Source: a virus
IMG/VR virus record: IMGVR_UViG_3300044641_010328
Span: 1 to 64,000 of that record
Strand: one strand, 5' to 3'
DNA length: 64,000 bases
Shown: in pieces, positions 28,739 through 37,315 of the stretch
Layout: every line of letters begins with the position of its first letter
How positions within the stretch are numbered: position 1 is the first letter of the stretch
Translations under genes and position numbers: made by a program
Notes under the pieces: generated by a model
What the model was told of the DNA's origin: nothing
Databases searched by the model: none
Seen by the model: only the letters and a program-made list of their open reading frames with translations

Positions 28739-29539
28739 CTAGTAAATAACCTCAAATGTTTGAGCAAACTTCGGCCATGCAGTGTCATTGATGACCGAGA
28801 AGAATCGCATGTCAAGAAAGCGAGACCTCAGAGCGCTCAGATCCTTGACCGGCTCCTTGAACTCGATCTCAGGCATGCTCACGATCTTGAAGCGAATGAG
28901 CTCAAGGTTGCGCGCATAGTCAGCACGATTTGTTCCCTCGTTCAGAAAGCTCTCGAGCTTGTCGGGATTTGCGAGCATCTTCTCTGCTGCCTTATCTGTC
29001 ATCTTTCCAACTGGAGGAACATTATCTGTCTTATCGCCTCGCAGCGCCTTCCAGGCGACGTAGTCGTAGGTGACACCTTCCGTGTATGTCTTCTTGATGG
29101 GATTGAAGAGCTTAACATTGGGCAGCGCTAGAAGCTGGATGAAGTCAGTATCTGTGGAGACAACGAAGCACTCATCGTCAGCGTGCGCATGGACAAGCGA
29201 TGCGATGGTGTCATCACATTCCATGTCTGGGTGCTTGGCAAGGGTGATCGGCACGTGCTGGAGCATATCAATGATGATGCGCTTCTGCCGACGAAACTCT
29301 GCCATCTCGTCCCACTTTGGAGTTCCGGGCTCAATCTGCCGGTTTGCCTTGTATTCACCGTCAAGCTGCTGACGATGGATTGGCACGCCTTCCAGCACAA
29401 GATAGATCTTGTCGGGTGAGAGCTCCTCAATCAAGGGTCGAAGGCTCCGAAAGAAGGTGTAGATGATTCCATTCTCACCCTTTGCACCGAATCGAGAGCG
29501 ATGCATCAGGTTGTAGCCGTCAAGGAGCGCGATTCGCAT
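28739..29539 (-). CDS. 5'-3' exonuclease/flap endonuclease (T4 RNase H-like)
   Basis: A 266-residue protein. MRIALLDGYNLMHR opens the PIN/FEN domain, with metal Asp residues in LDGYN, MECDDTIAS and STDTDFIQ. A helix-3-turn-helix follows (RGDKTDNVPPVGKMTDKAAEKML). This matches phage T4 RNase H and the 5' nuclease of DNA polymerase I. Role: removal of RNA primers and flaps on the lagging strand. GAGGTAAACCTAA precedes the ATG. Confidence 0.92.
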   Translation of the reverse strand: MRIALLDGYNLMHRSRFGAKGENGIIYTFFRSLRPLIEELSPDKIYLVLEGVPIHRQQLDGEYKANRQIEPGTPKWDEMAEFRRQKRIIIDMLQHVPITLAKHPDMECDDTIASLVHAHADDECFVVSTDTDFIQLLALPNVKLFNPIKKTYTEGVTYDYVAWKALRGDKTDNVPPVGKMTDKAAEKMLANPDKLESFLNEGTNRADYARNLELIRFKIVSMPEIEFKEPVKDLSALRSRFLDMRFFSVINDTAWPKFAQTFEVIY

Positions 29540-29557
29540 TTAGGTTTACCTCTTCCT

Positions 29558-29896
29558 CTATTCTACACCATCTTGGTCGTCTCGCACGGGATCGCGCGAG
29601 GCCGCTTCCTCATTGAGGGCGCGTGACATGCGAGACGCCTTCTCGATCATCGTGTCGATCGTCTTGATCGCGTTTTCAATCATGTGCGTCCGAATATCCT
29701 GAACTGTCGTGAACACAGAAGCGTCGATGTCTGATAGGCTCACAGTGTTCCGGTCCTTTGTGGGAAGCGCAACCTTGTAGCTCACTTCCTCAGATCCTAC
29801 TCTCTTCCTAACGATCTCCTCCTCAACGCGAGCAGGAAAAATCTTCATCTCATTGTTGCTCAAGAGGTAGATAATCTGTCCAACTTCATATTTCAT
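29558..29896 (-). CDS. Hypothetical protein, RBS inside terminator hairpin
   Basis: A 112-residue protein (MKYEVGQIIYLLSNNEMKIFPARVEEEIV...) with an SH3-like beta start and a helical C-terminal half (HMIENAIKTIDTMIEKASRM). I have a sense of it as conserved in large T4-like marine phages, but the function is unknown. Its ribosome site GGAG is the 3' arm of the terminator hairpin at 29897-29934, spaced by seven Ts from the ATG. Read-through transcripts would therefore be poorly translated. Confidence 0.68.
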   Translation of the reverse strand: MKYEVGQIIYLLSNNEMKIFPARVEEEIVRKRVGSEEVSYKVALPTKDRNTVSLSDIDASVFTTVQDIRTHMIENAIKTIDTMIEKASRMSRALNEEAASRDPVRDDQDGVE

Positions 29897-29934
29897 AAAA
29901 AAACTCCAGCCTGCTAAGTCTAACAGGCTGGAGT
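29897..29934 (-). terminator. Intrinsic terminator/RBS-occluding hairpin
   Basis: ACTCCAGCCTG and CAGGCTGGAGT form an 11-bp stem with a 10-nt loop, followed by seven Ts and then ATG. It ends the transcript of the 29959-30504 gene. The same 3' arm carries the GGAG ribosome site for the next gene. Confidence 0.85.
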
Positions 29935-29958
29935 AGATTTTTTAATATTATCTTCTAT

Positions 29959-30504
29959 TTAGCGCTTAAAACCAACTCCAAATCCGCCACGAGCAACCTG
30001 GCCGACGCGAGAAGCGCCTGGCTTGTTGGCGCCGTAGACCCAAGAGCCGCTCTTGTCCGACAATGCTCTTCTGATCTCGTCCTGGACAGTCTCGCGAACT
30101 GTGGCTTCCTCAAGGCGACGCTGACGCATGTCAACGAGCGCCTCCATGAGTGACATCTCATCAATCTCGTACATCTCGTCGTCGTCGATCATGCCACCCA
30201 TCTCTTCCATGTGGTAGCCCTCGTCCTCGCCTTCCATGTAGTGGCCTTCGTACTCACCTTCCTCCATGTAGTAGCCCTCGTCCTCTTCCTCCATCTTTGG
30301 AGCAATGGGAGCAGCGCCTGGCTTTGCTGCGGGTGCGGGAGCCATCGGCTTCTTGGCAGCCATTGGGGGCATCGGAGGTGCCTTAGCGCCAGCAGCAGGA
30401 GCAGCAGGCTTTCCCATGGCGGGTGCGGCTGCCTCAGAAAGAAGGCCACCGGACGCAGCACCTAAGCCGGCAAGCTCACAGATACGATCGACGTTAAAGC
30501 GCAT
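29959..30504 (-). CDS. Low-complexity putative virion protein
   Basis: A 181-residue protein. Residues 1-24 (VDRICELAGLGAASGGLLSE) end LSE before Ala25, matching the targeting-tag pattern. Residues 25-70 are Ala/Pro/Met/Lys-rich. Residues 71-110 are repeats of a Glu/Tyr/Met/Gly type (EGYYMEEG, EGHYMEGE, EGYHMEEM). The C terminus is ordered and ends GSWVYGANKPG...GFGVGFKR, a pattern I have seen in phage structural or scaffold-core proteins. Strong acidic middle and basic end suggest a head-core or internal protein. AGGAGTTTTT precedes its ATG. The strong terminator follows, consistent with high expression. Confidence 0.7.
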   Translation of the reverse strand: MRFNVDRICELAGLGAASGGLLSEAAAPAMGKPAAPAAGAKAPPMPPMAAKKPMAPAPAAKPGAAPIAPKMEEEDEGYYMEEGEYEGHYMEGEDEGYHMEEMGGMIDDDEMYEIDEMSLMEALVDMRQRRLEEATVRETVQDEIRRALSDKSGSWVYGANKPGASRVGQVARGGFGVGFKR

Positions 30505-30528
30505 AAAAACTCCTATGACATCGACTAT

Positions 30529-30870
30529 CTATCCATCAGCAGCAGTTTTTTCCGACTGCTTCATAATTTTTTCGCCTTTCTGCATCGCCTGCTCGAGAGG
30601 TTCGAGACCAAGGGCAGATCGAACAGCATCAAAAGAGGCAGGAGATAGAGATGACTTCAGCACTGCCATGTCTGCATACTGGTGCATATCAAGCTGGAAG
30701 ATAGGCAGCTGATCACCGTCAGGGCTTGTCTCAGACTCGTCTGTCTCTCTCGACTCAAGGATGTACAGAAGCTTTGGCATCTCCTCTCCATCCGGAACGT
30801 GAATAAACGGGAATCGAGCAGAGACGCCGTTGTCGTCAAGCTCGTAAGAAATCTCAGGATACCAAGTCAT
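30529..30870 (-). CDS. Hypothetical protein
   Basis: A 113-residue protein. The first 60 residues have beta-sheet character (WYPEISYELDDNGVSARFPFI; MPKLLYILESRE) and the last third is helical. No family is recognised. It lies among virion-type genes, so a structural or assembly role is plausible but unproven. A TTAGGAATAAA site precedes its ATG. Confidence 0.63.
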   Translation of the reverse strand: MTWYPEISYELDDNGVSARFPFIHVPDGEEMPKLLYILESRETDESETSPDGDQLPIFQLDMHQYADMAVLKSSLSPASFDAVRSALGLEPLEQAMQKGEKIMKQSEKTAADG

Positions 30871-30919
30871 TTTATTCCTAATGTATGATTCTTAGCATCA
30901 GAGGCACAAAGTAAAACGT

Positions 30920-31789
30920 CTACCTTGTTCCAGTTATTTCATTGATGTGAATCCGGGCGCGCTTTATCTCATCATCTTTTGATATTCTACTGAAGGTATC
31001 TTCGTAGACTTTTTGAAGTTTAGACTTCAATTGCTCATCATTTCTAATGCCCTTAGATTCAAGGATTTTTACATCATCGCCAAGGGCAGTCTGGATCATA
31101 TCTGCGCAGTGAACTATTAGATAGGTGTAAGTAAACTTCTTCAGAGTTTCAGTTTTTCCTGCTTCTTGGCTAGTGTTTGTTATGAGGGTATCAAGGTCAC
31201 CCTTGACGCTATCTGTGTACCCAGGAAAATTTGAAAAGAATTCATCATAGCTGTTTGCAACTAGAAGCTTATCTGTTTTTTCTTTGTAGTTTTGTTCAAG
31301 CTTTGAAAAAGAAGTTGCTAAATCGTCAGTGCTCGTAGCAAGATCCTTAGTTTGCAGAGCTCCTGATAGACTCCTCATTTTCTTGTTGACTATTGCTACA
31401 ACCTTTGTGTAAAAATCAGCAGCAGCATCTGTGGCATCTGATTTTTGTTTTTCATTCGCGCCCGAGTTTCCGCCGGAAAGCGCATATGCTGCTGCACCAA
31501 CGCCCGCAACCGCACCAACTGCGCCCCTGGGTGCAGATGCCCATGCAGTTGAAACAGCCTTAACGAGGCCAGGTCCCCTTTTTACAGGAATTGCTGCGGA
31601 GCCTACTGTCCAAAGTGAAGTGATTCCTGCTTTTAAATTCTTGACAAAAGCTGTCTCTTCTTCGCCTGCTGGCTGTGGGGTTTCTATCTCTTTCCCGCCA
31701 ATTATTTTTCTCTGAGTTCGAATCCAGGTTGCCTGTCCGACTTCCTCAAAAAGAAGCGACTGCCTAATATAGAATCTTAGGGCATTCAT
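30920..31789 (-). CDS. Putative internal virion protein with membrane segment
   Basis: A 289-residue protein. Residues 1-15 (NALRFYIRQSLLFE) end in LFE before Glu16, a targeting-tag pattern. A hydrophobic Gly/Ala-rich segment at about 88-108 (GAVGAVAGVGAAAYAL) could insert into membrane. The C-terminal 180 residues are helical and polar. Not recognised. The combination of tag plus membrane segment echoes the 755-residue protein at 17533. Confidence 0.66.
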   Translation of the reverse strand: MNALRFYIRQSLLFEEVGQATWIRTQRKIIGGKEIETPQPAGEEETAFVKNLKAGITSLWTVGSAAIPVKRGPGLVKAVSTAWASAPRGAVGAVAGVGAAAYALSGGNSGANEKQKSDATDAAADFYTKVVAIVNKKMRSLSGALQTKDLATSTDDLATSFSKLEQNYKEKTDKLLVANSYDEFFSNFPGYTDSVKGDLDTLITNTSQEAGKTETLKKFTYTYLIVHCADMIQTALGDDVKILESKGIRNDEQLKSKLQKVYEDTFSRISKDDEIKRARIHINEITGTR

Positions 31790-32001
31790 ATGTCATCCTC
31801 TGTGAGCACACCCACTCTCAATCCGTGTCTTGCTGCCCTTCTTTTGAGATCCCGAAGGCTCTCCATGGCACGAGATATCGTGAACCTCTCCTTTCTCTCG
31901 AGCCTGCCAAGGTGCCCACGCACACCATCGAGGTCACCGAGGATCCGATCAAGCTCGTGAAGGTACTCAAGAGTCCCGTAATTTTCAGGTATCTTTGCCA
32001 T
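31786..32001 (-). CDS. Small basic helical protein
   Basis: A 71-residue protein with heptad-like helices (YLHELDRILGDLDGVRGHL; ESLRDLKRRAARHG). It overlaps the next gene (4 nt) and the previous one (17 nt). No family is recognised. Confidence 0.6.
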   Translation of the reverse strand: MAKIPENYGTLEYLHELDRILGDLDGVRGHLGRLERKERFTISRAMESLRDLKRRAARHGLRVGVLTEDDI

Positions 32002-32191
32002 CAGAATCTAAGTATTCTGCAGCGGCACGTTTGAAGGCCGTGTCTGACGCATCACGAAAGAATCTTACGATCATTGAGTCGGTGACAGCACTCGCTGGAA
32101 CAGAATGCTTCTTGGCAATGTGCTCCTCAAGCGCCTGAGTGACCTCAAGCTCCATATTTCCGCTAGGCGTTGATAGATTTATTCTTCTCAT
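31985..32191 (-). CDS. Small hypothetical protein
   Basis: A 68-residue protein (NLSTPSGNMELEVTQALEEHI... RFFRDASDTAFKRAA). Mixed helix with a short beta start. There is no signal or membrane segment. It overlaps the next gene by 17 nt. Function is unknown. Confidence 0.6.
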   Translation of the reverse strand: MRRINLSTPSGNMELEVTQALEEHIAKKHSVPASAVTDSMIVRFFRDASDTAFKRAAAEYLDSDGKDT

Positions 32192-32200
32192 GGAAGAAAT

Positions 32201-32908
32201 CTACGCCAGATTATTTCTCAGTAAATTACGGATCTTGGCACGATATGCCTCAGATACTGGGCTTCCTCCGCCTACCCTGATTGGGGGTGCTGTATCTTCT
32301 TCTGCGGATCCTGACGCCCCCTTTGGTGCGCTCGGAGCTGCAGCTGCCGGCGCCGGAGCAGCCTTCTTCTCTTGTCCAGGTGTCACAGTGGTCATGATGC
32401 CATACTGCTCAGGCTCTGCCGCCTGATCGCCTGTTGACTGCTGACGCATGATGGATCCAATGCTCCTCATCATGACAACAAGCGCAGCCTTCTCAGCATG
32501 CTCAAGCCTGTCAAAGTATGTGCGAAGCTGCTCCTCGACAGCGCTGTCGCTTGAGCCCTTTCCACCGCGAATCTCCTTAATTGCATCAACTAGATCTCCA
32601 ATCTCTGGATTGATCTGGTCAATTGACATCTCCTTGGGCGTGGGCGAGGTCTCAGCAGGTGTGGGTGCTGGCTTCTCCTCTGCAGGAGGAGGAGCGGCCG
32701 GAGCGGGAGAAGGGGGTGTCTTCTCGGGATCTTCCTCTGAGAGAGATGCCTTGCTCGCAGCGATCCGCTTGATCATTGAGGCTTGACGTCCAGCCTCTCC
32801 GGATCCAGCCTGGCTAACAGTCGCACGAGCGCTGTGGACACTTTCCTCAGCGAGCACCTTGAGAAATAGCTCAAGGTCGTTCTTCGTGTTCAGCTTGAAT
32901 GTGCTCAC
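32201..32908 (-). CDS. Pro/Ala-rich putative internal virion protein
   Basis: A 235-residue protein started with GTG at 32908, overlapping the previous stop as GTGA. Residues 1-21 (KNDLELFLKVLAE) end LAE before Glu22. Two Pro/Ala/Glu-rich disordered linkers (about 60-92 and 180-210) flank a helical core (EQLRTYFDRLEHAEKAAL). The same LKVLAEE tag occurs in the 790-residue protein at 33772, so the two share a targeting sequence. Probably packaged. Confidence 0.66.
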   Translation of the reverse strand: MSTFKLNTKNDLELFLKVLAEESVHSARATVSQAGSGEAGRQASMIKRIAASKASLSEEDPEKTPPSPAPAAPPPAEEKPAPTPAETSPTPKEMSIDQINPEIGDLVDAIKEIRGGKGSSDSAVEEQLRTYFDRLEHAEKAALVVMMRSIGSIMRQQSTGDQAAEPEQYGIMTTVTPGQEKKAAPAPAAAAPSAPKGASGSAEEDTAPPIRVGGGSPVSEAYRAKIRNLLRNNLA

Positions 32909-33078
32909 TTTCCGCTCCTGTAGACGATCCTGTTCTGCGGGAGCTCTCTGTAGAGCTTATTATATCTGCGCTGCGGATGCTCTTCCTGCCCGTGGCCGTA
33001 CTCCTCGAGAAGGCGTCGACTCTCTTCCTCGCGCTTGCAGATGTCATCTATGAACTTGTCAAACTTGAAATCCTGCAT
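32905..33078 (-). CDS. Small charged hypothetical protein
   Basis: A 57-residue ORF with GGAGAATCCC before the ATG. Sequence is dominated by Glu, Arg and Lys helices (KREEESRRLLEEYGHG) with an RRYNKLYREL segment. The stop codon overlaps the GTG of the next gene. Below normal length limits, but coupling and ribosome site make it credible. No family known. Confidence 0.62.
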   Translation of the reverse strand: MQDFKFDKFIDDICKREEESRRLLEEYGHGQEEHPQRRYNKLYRELPQNRIVYRSGK

Positions 33079-33104
33079 GGGATTCTCCGATTAATCTTTA
33101 TTTA

Positions 33105-33422
33105 TTACGAACAAACGCTGATGATCAATCTTCCGCCTTCCGGTGATTGCTCCCATCCTGCCTGCTTTATTACGCCCCTGACAGATAGCTCTCCGCTCCC
33201 AATTGAGAGAACAGCATCGATGCCGAGGTAATTCTTGCAGATCCTGATGGCATCAGCTGGCTTTCCACGCGCCTGCACGCGTAAATTTTTTCCATCAGAG
33301 ATGAAAGAATCAAGATCGTACCGCGCTCCTGCAATCTCTATTGTACCAATATTCTCGTTTTCACCATCAATTTCTGTCTCGTCAATGATTCCAACGAGAG
33401 AATCGCTCAGGAAGAAGCTCAT
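33105..33422 (-). CDS. Hypothetical protein
   Basis: A 105-residue protein starting SFFLSDSLVGIIDE, with I-x-E at Glu15, followed by a beta-rich body (IGTIEIAGARYDL; LRVQARGK; GELSVRGVI). It pairs with the next gene through an ATGA-type overlap and similar N termini (MSFFL/MSFYF), so both may be packaged. Function is unknown. Confidence 0.62.
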   Translation of the reverse strand: MSFFLSDSLVGIIDETEIDGENENIGTIEIAGARYDLDSFISDGKNLRVQARGKPADAIRICKNYLGIDAVLSIGSGELSVRGVIKQAGWEQSPEGGRLIISVCS

Positions 33423-33772
33423 TGTGCCATCACCACGAAGAGTGCGTCATCAAAGATGTTGTCACAGATCCTCGCAATGTCAAGATCAAGCTGCGTAATG
33501 TCTTCAAGAAAGCTTGTGCGTGTCTCAACGATGACCACGTTTGATTCAATCCCGATCTTGATTGCGTGATTTCTAGTGTCAACGTCCTTTAAGACCTCAG
33601 ATACAAAGTACCTCTGTTGACCAGGATCGTTAAATCTGTAGGCTCTTGCAAGTCGCCTCGGATTCTGAAGCTGTGCCCATTCTGATTTATCAATTTTTAC
33701 TGGCAAATCAGGCGCGTCAATAGAGTCTTGAACTGATCCTCTTAGCGACTCATTTAGAAAGTAGAAGCTCAT
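33419..33772 (-). CDS. Pterin-dehydratase-fold-like protein
   Basis: A 117-residue protein. Residues 25-110 read like 4a-hydroxytetrahydrobiopterin dehydratase: WAQLQNPRRLARAYRFND, then a helix, then TRNHAIKIGIESNVVIVETRT, then ITQLDLDIARICDNIF. The enzyme's His-His-Pro catalytic stretch is reduced to one His (NHAIKI), so activity is doubtful. The family also serves as a protein-binding module. The start (SFYFLNESLRG) has LNE before Ser9, a possible targeting tag. Confidence 0.55.
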   Translation of the reverse strand: MSFYFLNESLRGSVQDSIDAPDLPVKIDKSEWAQLQNPRRLARAYRFNDPGQQRYFVSEVLKDVDTRNHAIKIGIESNVVIVETRTSFLEDITQLDLDIARICDNIFDDALFVVMAQ

Positions 33773-36144
33773 TATGCCTCTGGTTGAGATTCTATCATGT
33801 CATATGCAAACTTGATAATTTCGTTGACATTTTTCTTAGTGGATGTTGCTGCCTTTACCTTCTTTCCCTTAGCATCCAGAGACTTCTTGAATGCCTCTGA
33901 CATCGTCTCAAACTGAGCTTCCATTTCTAGTAAGAAGGCTTCTATGTTTTCATTAATTGCTGTCTCAACCTCGGGAGTTTCCATCTCGTCCTTTCTCGCG
34001 CGAGCTGCCAGGATCTTCTCTCCGACAATGTCGAATATTTCTTCTGGGTTTATAGAGCTAAATTTATCAAACGTGAGCTTCTCGCCTTTTTCAAGCTTAC
34101 CCTGGGAAACAAGCGCCTTCTGAATGACTCCTCCGTACTTGCTTATCACATCAATGGATTCCTCATCGATGTAATTCAGTATCAGACGCTTTATCTGAGA
34201 AGGCGAGAGATCTCTCCTCCTAGCCATGATGTTATACTTTGTAGTGAGCTCAACAGTCCTAATTAGAGCGCGAAGCTGCTCATCAGACTCTTTTGTGAAA
34301 AGATACCTGACAGTTGATATCTCATCAAGCCCTAGCGTCTCGTATCTCTTCTCGTCAGCGCTGGTAAGATCTGGCTTTGTTACAAGGTTGAAGAGCTGTG
34401 CGATGTTAGGGACGACCTCGTTGATATCATCACCTGTGTCAGGGCTAGTGATAAGATTCTGGCAGGCTCTGACAATTAAGGATATCCATTCTTTCATTTC
34501 GACCAAGGACAAAAATTTCTTGTAATCTTCCAGTCCCATTGTCTGGTATGTCTCTTCAAAATCTGCCTCGGGATCATCTTCAACAACTCTCTGGAAAACA
34601 AGTTTCGCAATAGGAGTGAAAGCATTGTTGAAGAAGCTTTCAGCAAGAATCTCAGCAGCAGCGCCTGCGAAAGTCTTCGTCACGATCTCGCCTTCTTCAG
34701 TGCCCTCTATGTCCTCGAGATCTGGATCAAGGATGGAAGGCCTACCTCTTGCCATCAACCCAATCTTCTGATATCTGTCTCGCTCTATGTTCTTGGAGAT
34801 CTGATTGATGGTTTCTTCTTGCTCATCTTTTGACATGCTGTTGAAGTCTGATGTGCTCTTTCCAAGCTTCTTTAGCTGCTTCTCGAATGCCGAAGGATCT
34901 TCGCTTTGCATTGCTTCTGCTTCTGCACGAGAAAACTGACTACCTAGATTAGCCTGAAGGGTCGCTGCTCTCTTCTTCTTGTCTTGAGCCTTCTCAGCAG
35001 CAGCATCGAGCTTTCTCTGCTCCTTTTCACCCCTCGCTGTCAAAGCTGCCAAGGCCTTGTCGTGCATGGCGCGGCGTGCTTTGTCAAATTCTGACCGAAA
35101 CGCTGCTTCGTATTCCTGGTCATTAAATGGGAAATTTCTGAGAATATAGTAAACAGTATCCTCTGTGCGACCACCTGGATATTCAGCTGTGACAGCAATT
35201 GGGCCACCCGTGTGAACAATTGGTATCCTGAGCTCCTTCGCTAGATCCGGTCTTGGCGGGCTTGCGAGATCTGTGAATCTGACTCTCCTAACATGTGTTG
35301 GCTCATCCATGCCATCAAGCTTTGCCATCAATGACTCTATATCAATTCCGATCTTTGCATCTTCAAAATTCTTAGGAAGTCCTAGCCCGGACTTCTCAAA
35401 AACATCAAGAACTCTATTTGCATCTCCTGACACGATGTCTGCCATCTCGATCTTTGACTGATCTCTGATTTGACGCATTGCAATCAGATCAGGTGCCATT
35501 GTCCACTTTTGACGCATCGCTTCAAGCTCATCGATCTCGTGAGACTTCAGCCTCTTCCCGCCGATTGAGACAATTGGTGACGAAGCAGCAGTCGCGCGCG
35601 CTGCTGTTTGTGCAAGCTTCTCTGCTTTTCTTTCGTCGCCCTTCTTCTTCGATCTTGGCTTTTTTGGACCCTCGTATCTATCTTTTGTTGGGCCAGAACG
35701 AAACCCAGTATCGGGCTTCTCATCAGAGTCAGAGTCTTCCTCGTCTCCAGCCGGTATAAGGCTTCTTAGGCTTGCCTCTTTGAGCACAATCGGTCTAAGA
35801 ACTTCCATGAGATCTGTCTCACTCATGCCCTTGTATTGTTCGGGGGCCTTTGATTTGCGCACAAGGTCCTTAATTCGAGAATAGAAGTACTGGACCTTTC
35901 CAGGATCAACCTCCTGTGACATCTGTGCTGCTGCCTGAGAGAGCTGCCGCTTGTTTACCGGTAGAAAGTCAGGATCACCTACGGGAACCTTGTCAGCTGA
36001 TAGCTGAGAAGCCATCTGCGCATCTGGTAGCACAGGCCTATCAGTCCCGGCAATCTGTGTCTGGTCTCTGGTGTGAAAGCTTCTTTCTTCTGCCAGGACT
36101 TTTAGGAGCTGCTCAAGTGCTCGCTTCTTGACTACAACCTGCAT
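33772..36144 (-). CDS. Large coiled-coil putative internal virion protein
   Basis: A 790-residue protein. Residues 1-19 (VVKKRALEQLLKVLAE) carry the shared targeting-like tag ending LAE before Glu20. A basic disordered part (about 135-185) and long Glu/Lys coiled coils (about 355-470) follow, then an all-helical C terminus. No enzyme motif was recognised. The start codon and ribosome region lie in a hairpin with an ATATTTA box in its 5' arm (36140-36175), implying late expression. Size and composition are like phage internal or scaffold-associated proteins. No homologue was recognised. Confidence 0.68.
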   Translation of the reverse strand: MQVVVKKRALEQLLKVLAEERSFHTRDQTQIAGTDRPVLPDAQMASQLSADKVPVGDPDFLPVNKRQLSQAAAQMSQEVDPGKVQYFYSRIKDLVRKSKAPEQYKGMSETDLMEVLRPIVLKEASLRSLIPAGDEEDSDSDEKPDTGFRSGPTKDRYEGPKKPRSKKKGDERKAEKLAQTAARATAASSPIVSIGGKRLKSHEIDELEAMRQKWTMAPDLIAMRQIRDQSKIEMADIVSGDANRVLDVFEKSGLGLPKNFEDAKIGIDIESLMAKLDGMDEPTHVRRVRFTDLASPPRPDLAKELRIPIVHTGGPIAVTAEYPGGRTEDTVYYILRNFPFNDQEYEAAFRSEFDKARRAMHDKALAALTARGEKEQRKLDAAAEKAQDKKKRAATLQANLGSQFSRAEAEAMQSEDPSAFEKQLKKLGKSTSDFNSMSKDEQEETINQISKNIERDRYQKIGLMARGRPSILDPDLEDIEGTEEGEIVTKTFAGAAAEILAESFFNNAFTPIAKLVFQRVVEDDPEADFEETYQTMGLEDYKKFLSLVEMKEWISLIVRACQNLITSPDTGDDINEVVPNIAQLFNLVTKPDLTSADEKRYETLGLDEISTVRYLFTKESDEQLRALIRTVELTTKYNIMARRRDLSPSQIKRLILNYIDEESIDVISKYGGVIQKALVSQGKLEKGEKLTFDKFSSINPEEIFDIVGEKILAARARKDEMETPEVETAINENIEAFLLEMEAQFETMSEAFKKSLDAKGKKVKAATSTKKNVNEIIKFAYDMIESQPEA

Positions 36145-36175
36145 ATTTTACACCCTTTGTGAGTAAATATATGCA
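36140..36175 (-). promoter_or_regulatory. Start-codon-sequestering hairpin with ATATTTA box (790-residue gene)
   Basis: On the minus strand TGCATAT-A-TTTAC (36175-36163) pairs with GTAAA-ATATGCA (36151-36140): 12 bp with one bulged A. The ATG at 36144 is in the 3' arm and AAAGGGTG is in the loop. ATATTTA (36170-36164) lies in the 5' arm. The same design is seen at 46821-46864. Confidence 0.5.
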
Positions 36176-36180
36176 CAGAT

Positions 36181-36462
36181 TCAATTGGTGAAATCAGATC
36201 CTGCCTTTCTTGCAGAGAACTTTTGCGTTTTAGATCTCGCCTCTTCCTTGTCTGCTAGATCTCCAAGCGCCCTAATGAGATTTGCTTGGATGAGAGCAAG
36301 TGTTGCGAGTGCACGTGCAAAATCAGCAATCTTTGTCTCAGCTGATTCAATCTTACTGTGGATCTCTCTCTGATTTTCCTCAATCTTCTGAAGCCTATCG
36401 AGGATCAGATTGACACCTGTCAGGTCCATCAGGAGATGTTGCGCACGCTTTGTCAGATTCAT
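36181..36462 (-). CDS. Coiled-coil small protein
   Basis: A 93-residue protein with a clear heptad stretch at about 22-55 (LDRLQKIEENQREIHSKIES), a helical Ala/Leu-rich segment, and a basic tail (RSKTQKFSARKAG). It overlaps the RHH-type gene upstream by 4 nt. Structural or regulatory role unknown. Confidence 0.65.
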   Translation of the reverse strand: MNLTKRAQHLLMDLTGVNLILDRLQKIEENQREIHSKIESAETKIADFARALATLALIQANLIRALGDLADKEEARSKTQKFSARKAGSDFTN

Positions 36463-36764
36463 GAATTGTCTCTTAGAGGATTTTCTAACTCTAAGATATC
36501 ATAGATCGCATCTGAATCTGTGTTATCAAGCTTCTTGATCTCTTTTTGCAATTTCTTCCTATTGACAGACTTCAAGATCGCAATCATGTCCGGATGCCCA
36601 GTGCTGACAAGATGTGCAAATTCCTCAAATACTTCCTGCATACTCACTTTGTGCGTAAAGCAAGCAATTCTAAATCCTGCATGCGAGGAAGTTGAAAGGC
36701 TTACGTGAACTGACTTCTTTGTGGCAAAGTCTATTAGAGTCTTCTCTTTTTTTGTTCTTGCCAT
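36459..36764 (-). CDS. Ribbon-helix-helix-like protein
   Basis: A 101-residue protein. Residues 18-50 (SVHVSLSTSSHAGFRIACF then VSMQEVFEEFAHLV) form a strand plus two helices as in Arc/MetJ-type ribbon-helix-helix DNA-binding proteins. A basic second half follows. These proteins dimerise and bind operators. A regulatory role in the phage is likely, though the target is unknown. Confidence 0.65.
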   Translation of the reverse strand: MARTKKEKTLIDFATKKSVHVSLSTSSHAGFRIACFTHKVSMQEVFEEFAHLVSTGHPDMIAILKSVNRKKLQKEIKKLDNTDSDAIYDILELENPLRDNS

Positions 36765-36766
36765 TT

Positions 36767-37315
36767 TTATCCGCCGGCAGTCTTGACTCCTGCGCCTACA
36801 GAGATTGGAACATCGACCATGCGATCCTCTCCCTCAAGTCCAAAATCGTACTGCTGATCAAGGATATCGACCATCTGTTCAACGTAACTCTGCCCATAAT
36901 TTTTCTTCAAAAACTCTGAGGCTCTTGATACAACGACCTCTTCGACCTGCAGAAGCGTTCTTGAATTCATCACAAGTCTTGCAATCTTTTTGGTGAACAT
37001 GTCGATGTCTAGAGGAGGCTTCTCAACCACAGGCTCCTTTGGTGCTTCCTTTGGAGTCTCGCTTCCTGTTGCCGGAGGTGCGCTCTCTTCACCTGCACCC
37101 TCTTCATCCTGCTCAAGGAGGAATCGAAGAGACAGATTGTTGAGAGACTCAAACATCTCTTCTTTTTCTTCTCCCGCATCAATTGATTCCTTCTCGTACC
37201 TGATTATGAGGGCATCTATCTGATCATCAACAGAGTCGGGTGCAGGATCAACCTCCTGCATCATTCCTTCGACTGGTGAGTCAAGATCATCCTGCTCATG
37301 TATGCGACTTCTCAT
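36767..37315 (-). CDS. Acidic putative virion/scaffold protein
   Basis: A 182-residue protein. The N half is very acidic (DDLDSPVEGMMQEVDPAPDS), then a Pro/Glu linker (about 85-105), then a helical C half (IARLVMNSRTLLQVEEVVV) and a Gly/Val tail. Its ATG overlaps the SOD-like gene stop. It sits among packaged-type proteins. No family was recognised. Confidence 0.63.
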   Translation of the reverse strand: MRSRIHEQDDLDSPVEGMMQEVDPAPDSVDDQIDALIIRYEKESIDAGEEKEEMFESLNNLSLRFLLEQDEEGAGEESAPPATGSETPKEAPKEPVVEKPPLDIDMFTKKIARLVMNSRTLLQVEEVVVSRASEFLKKNYGQSYVEQMVDILDQQYDFGLEGEDRMVDVPISVGAGVKTAGG

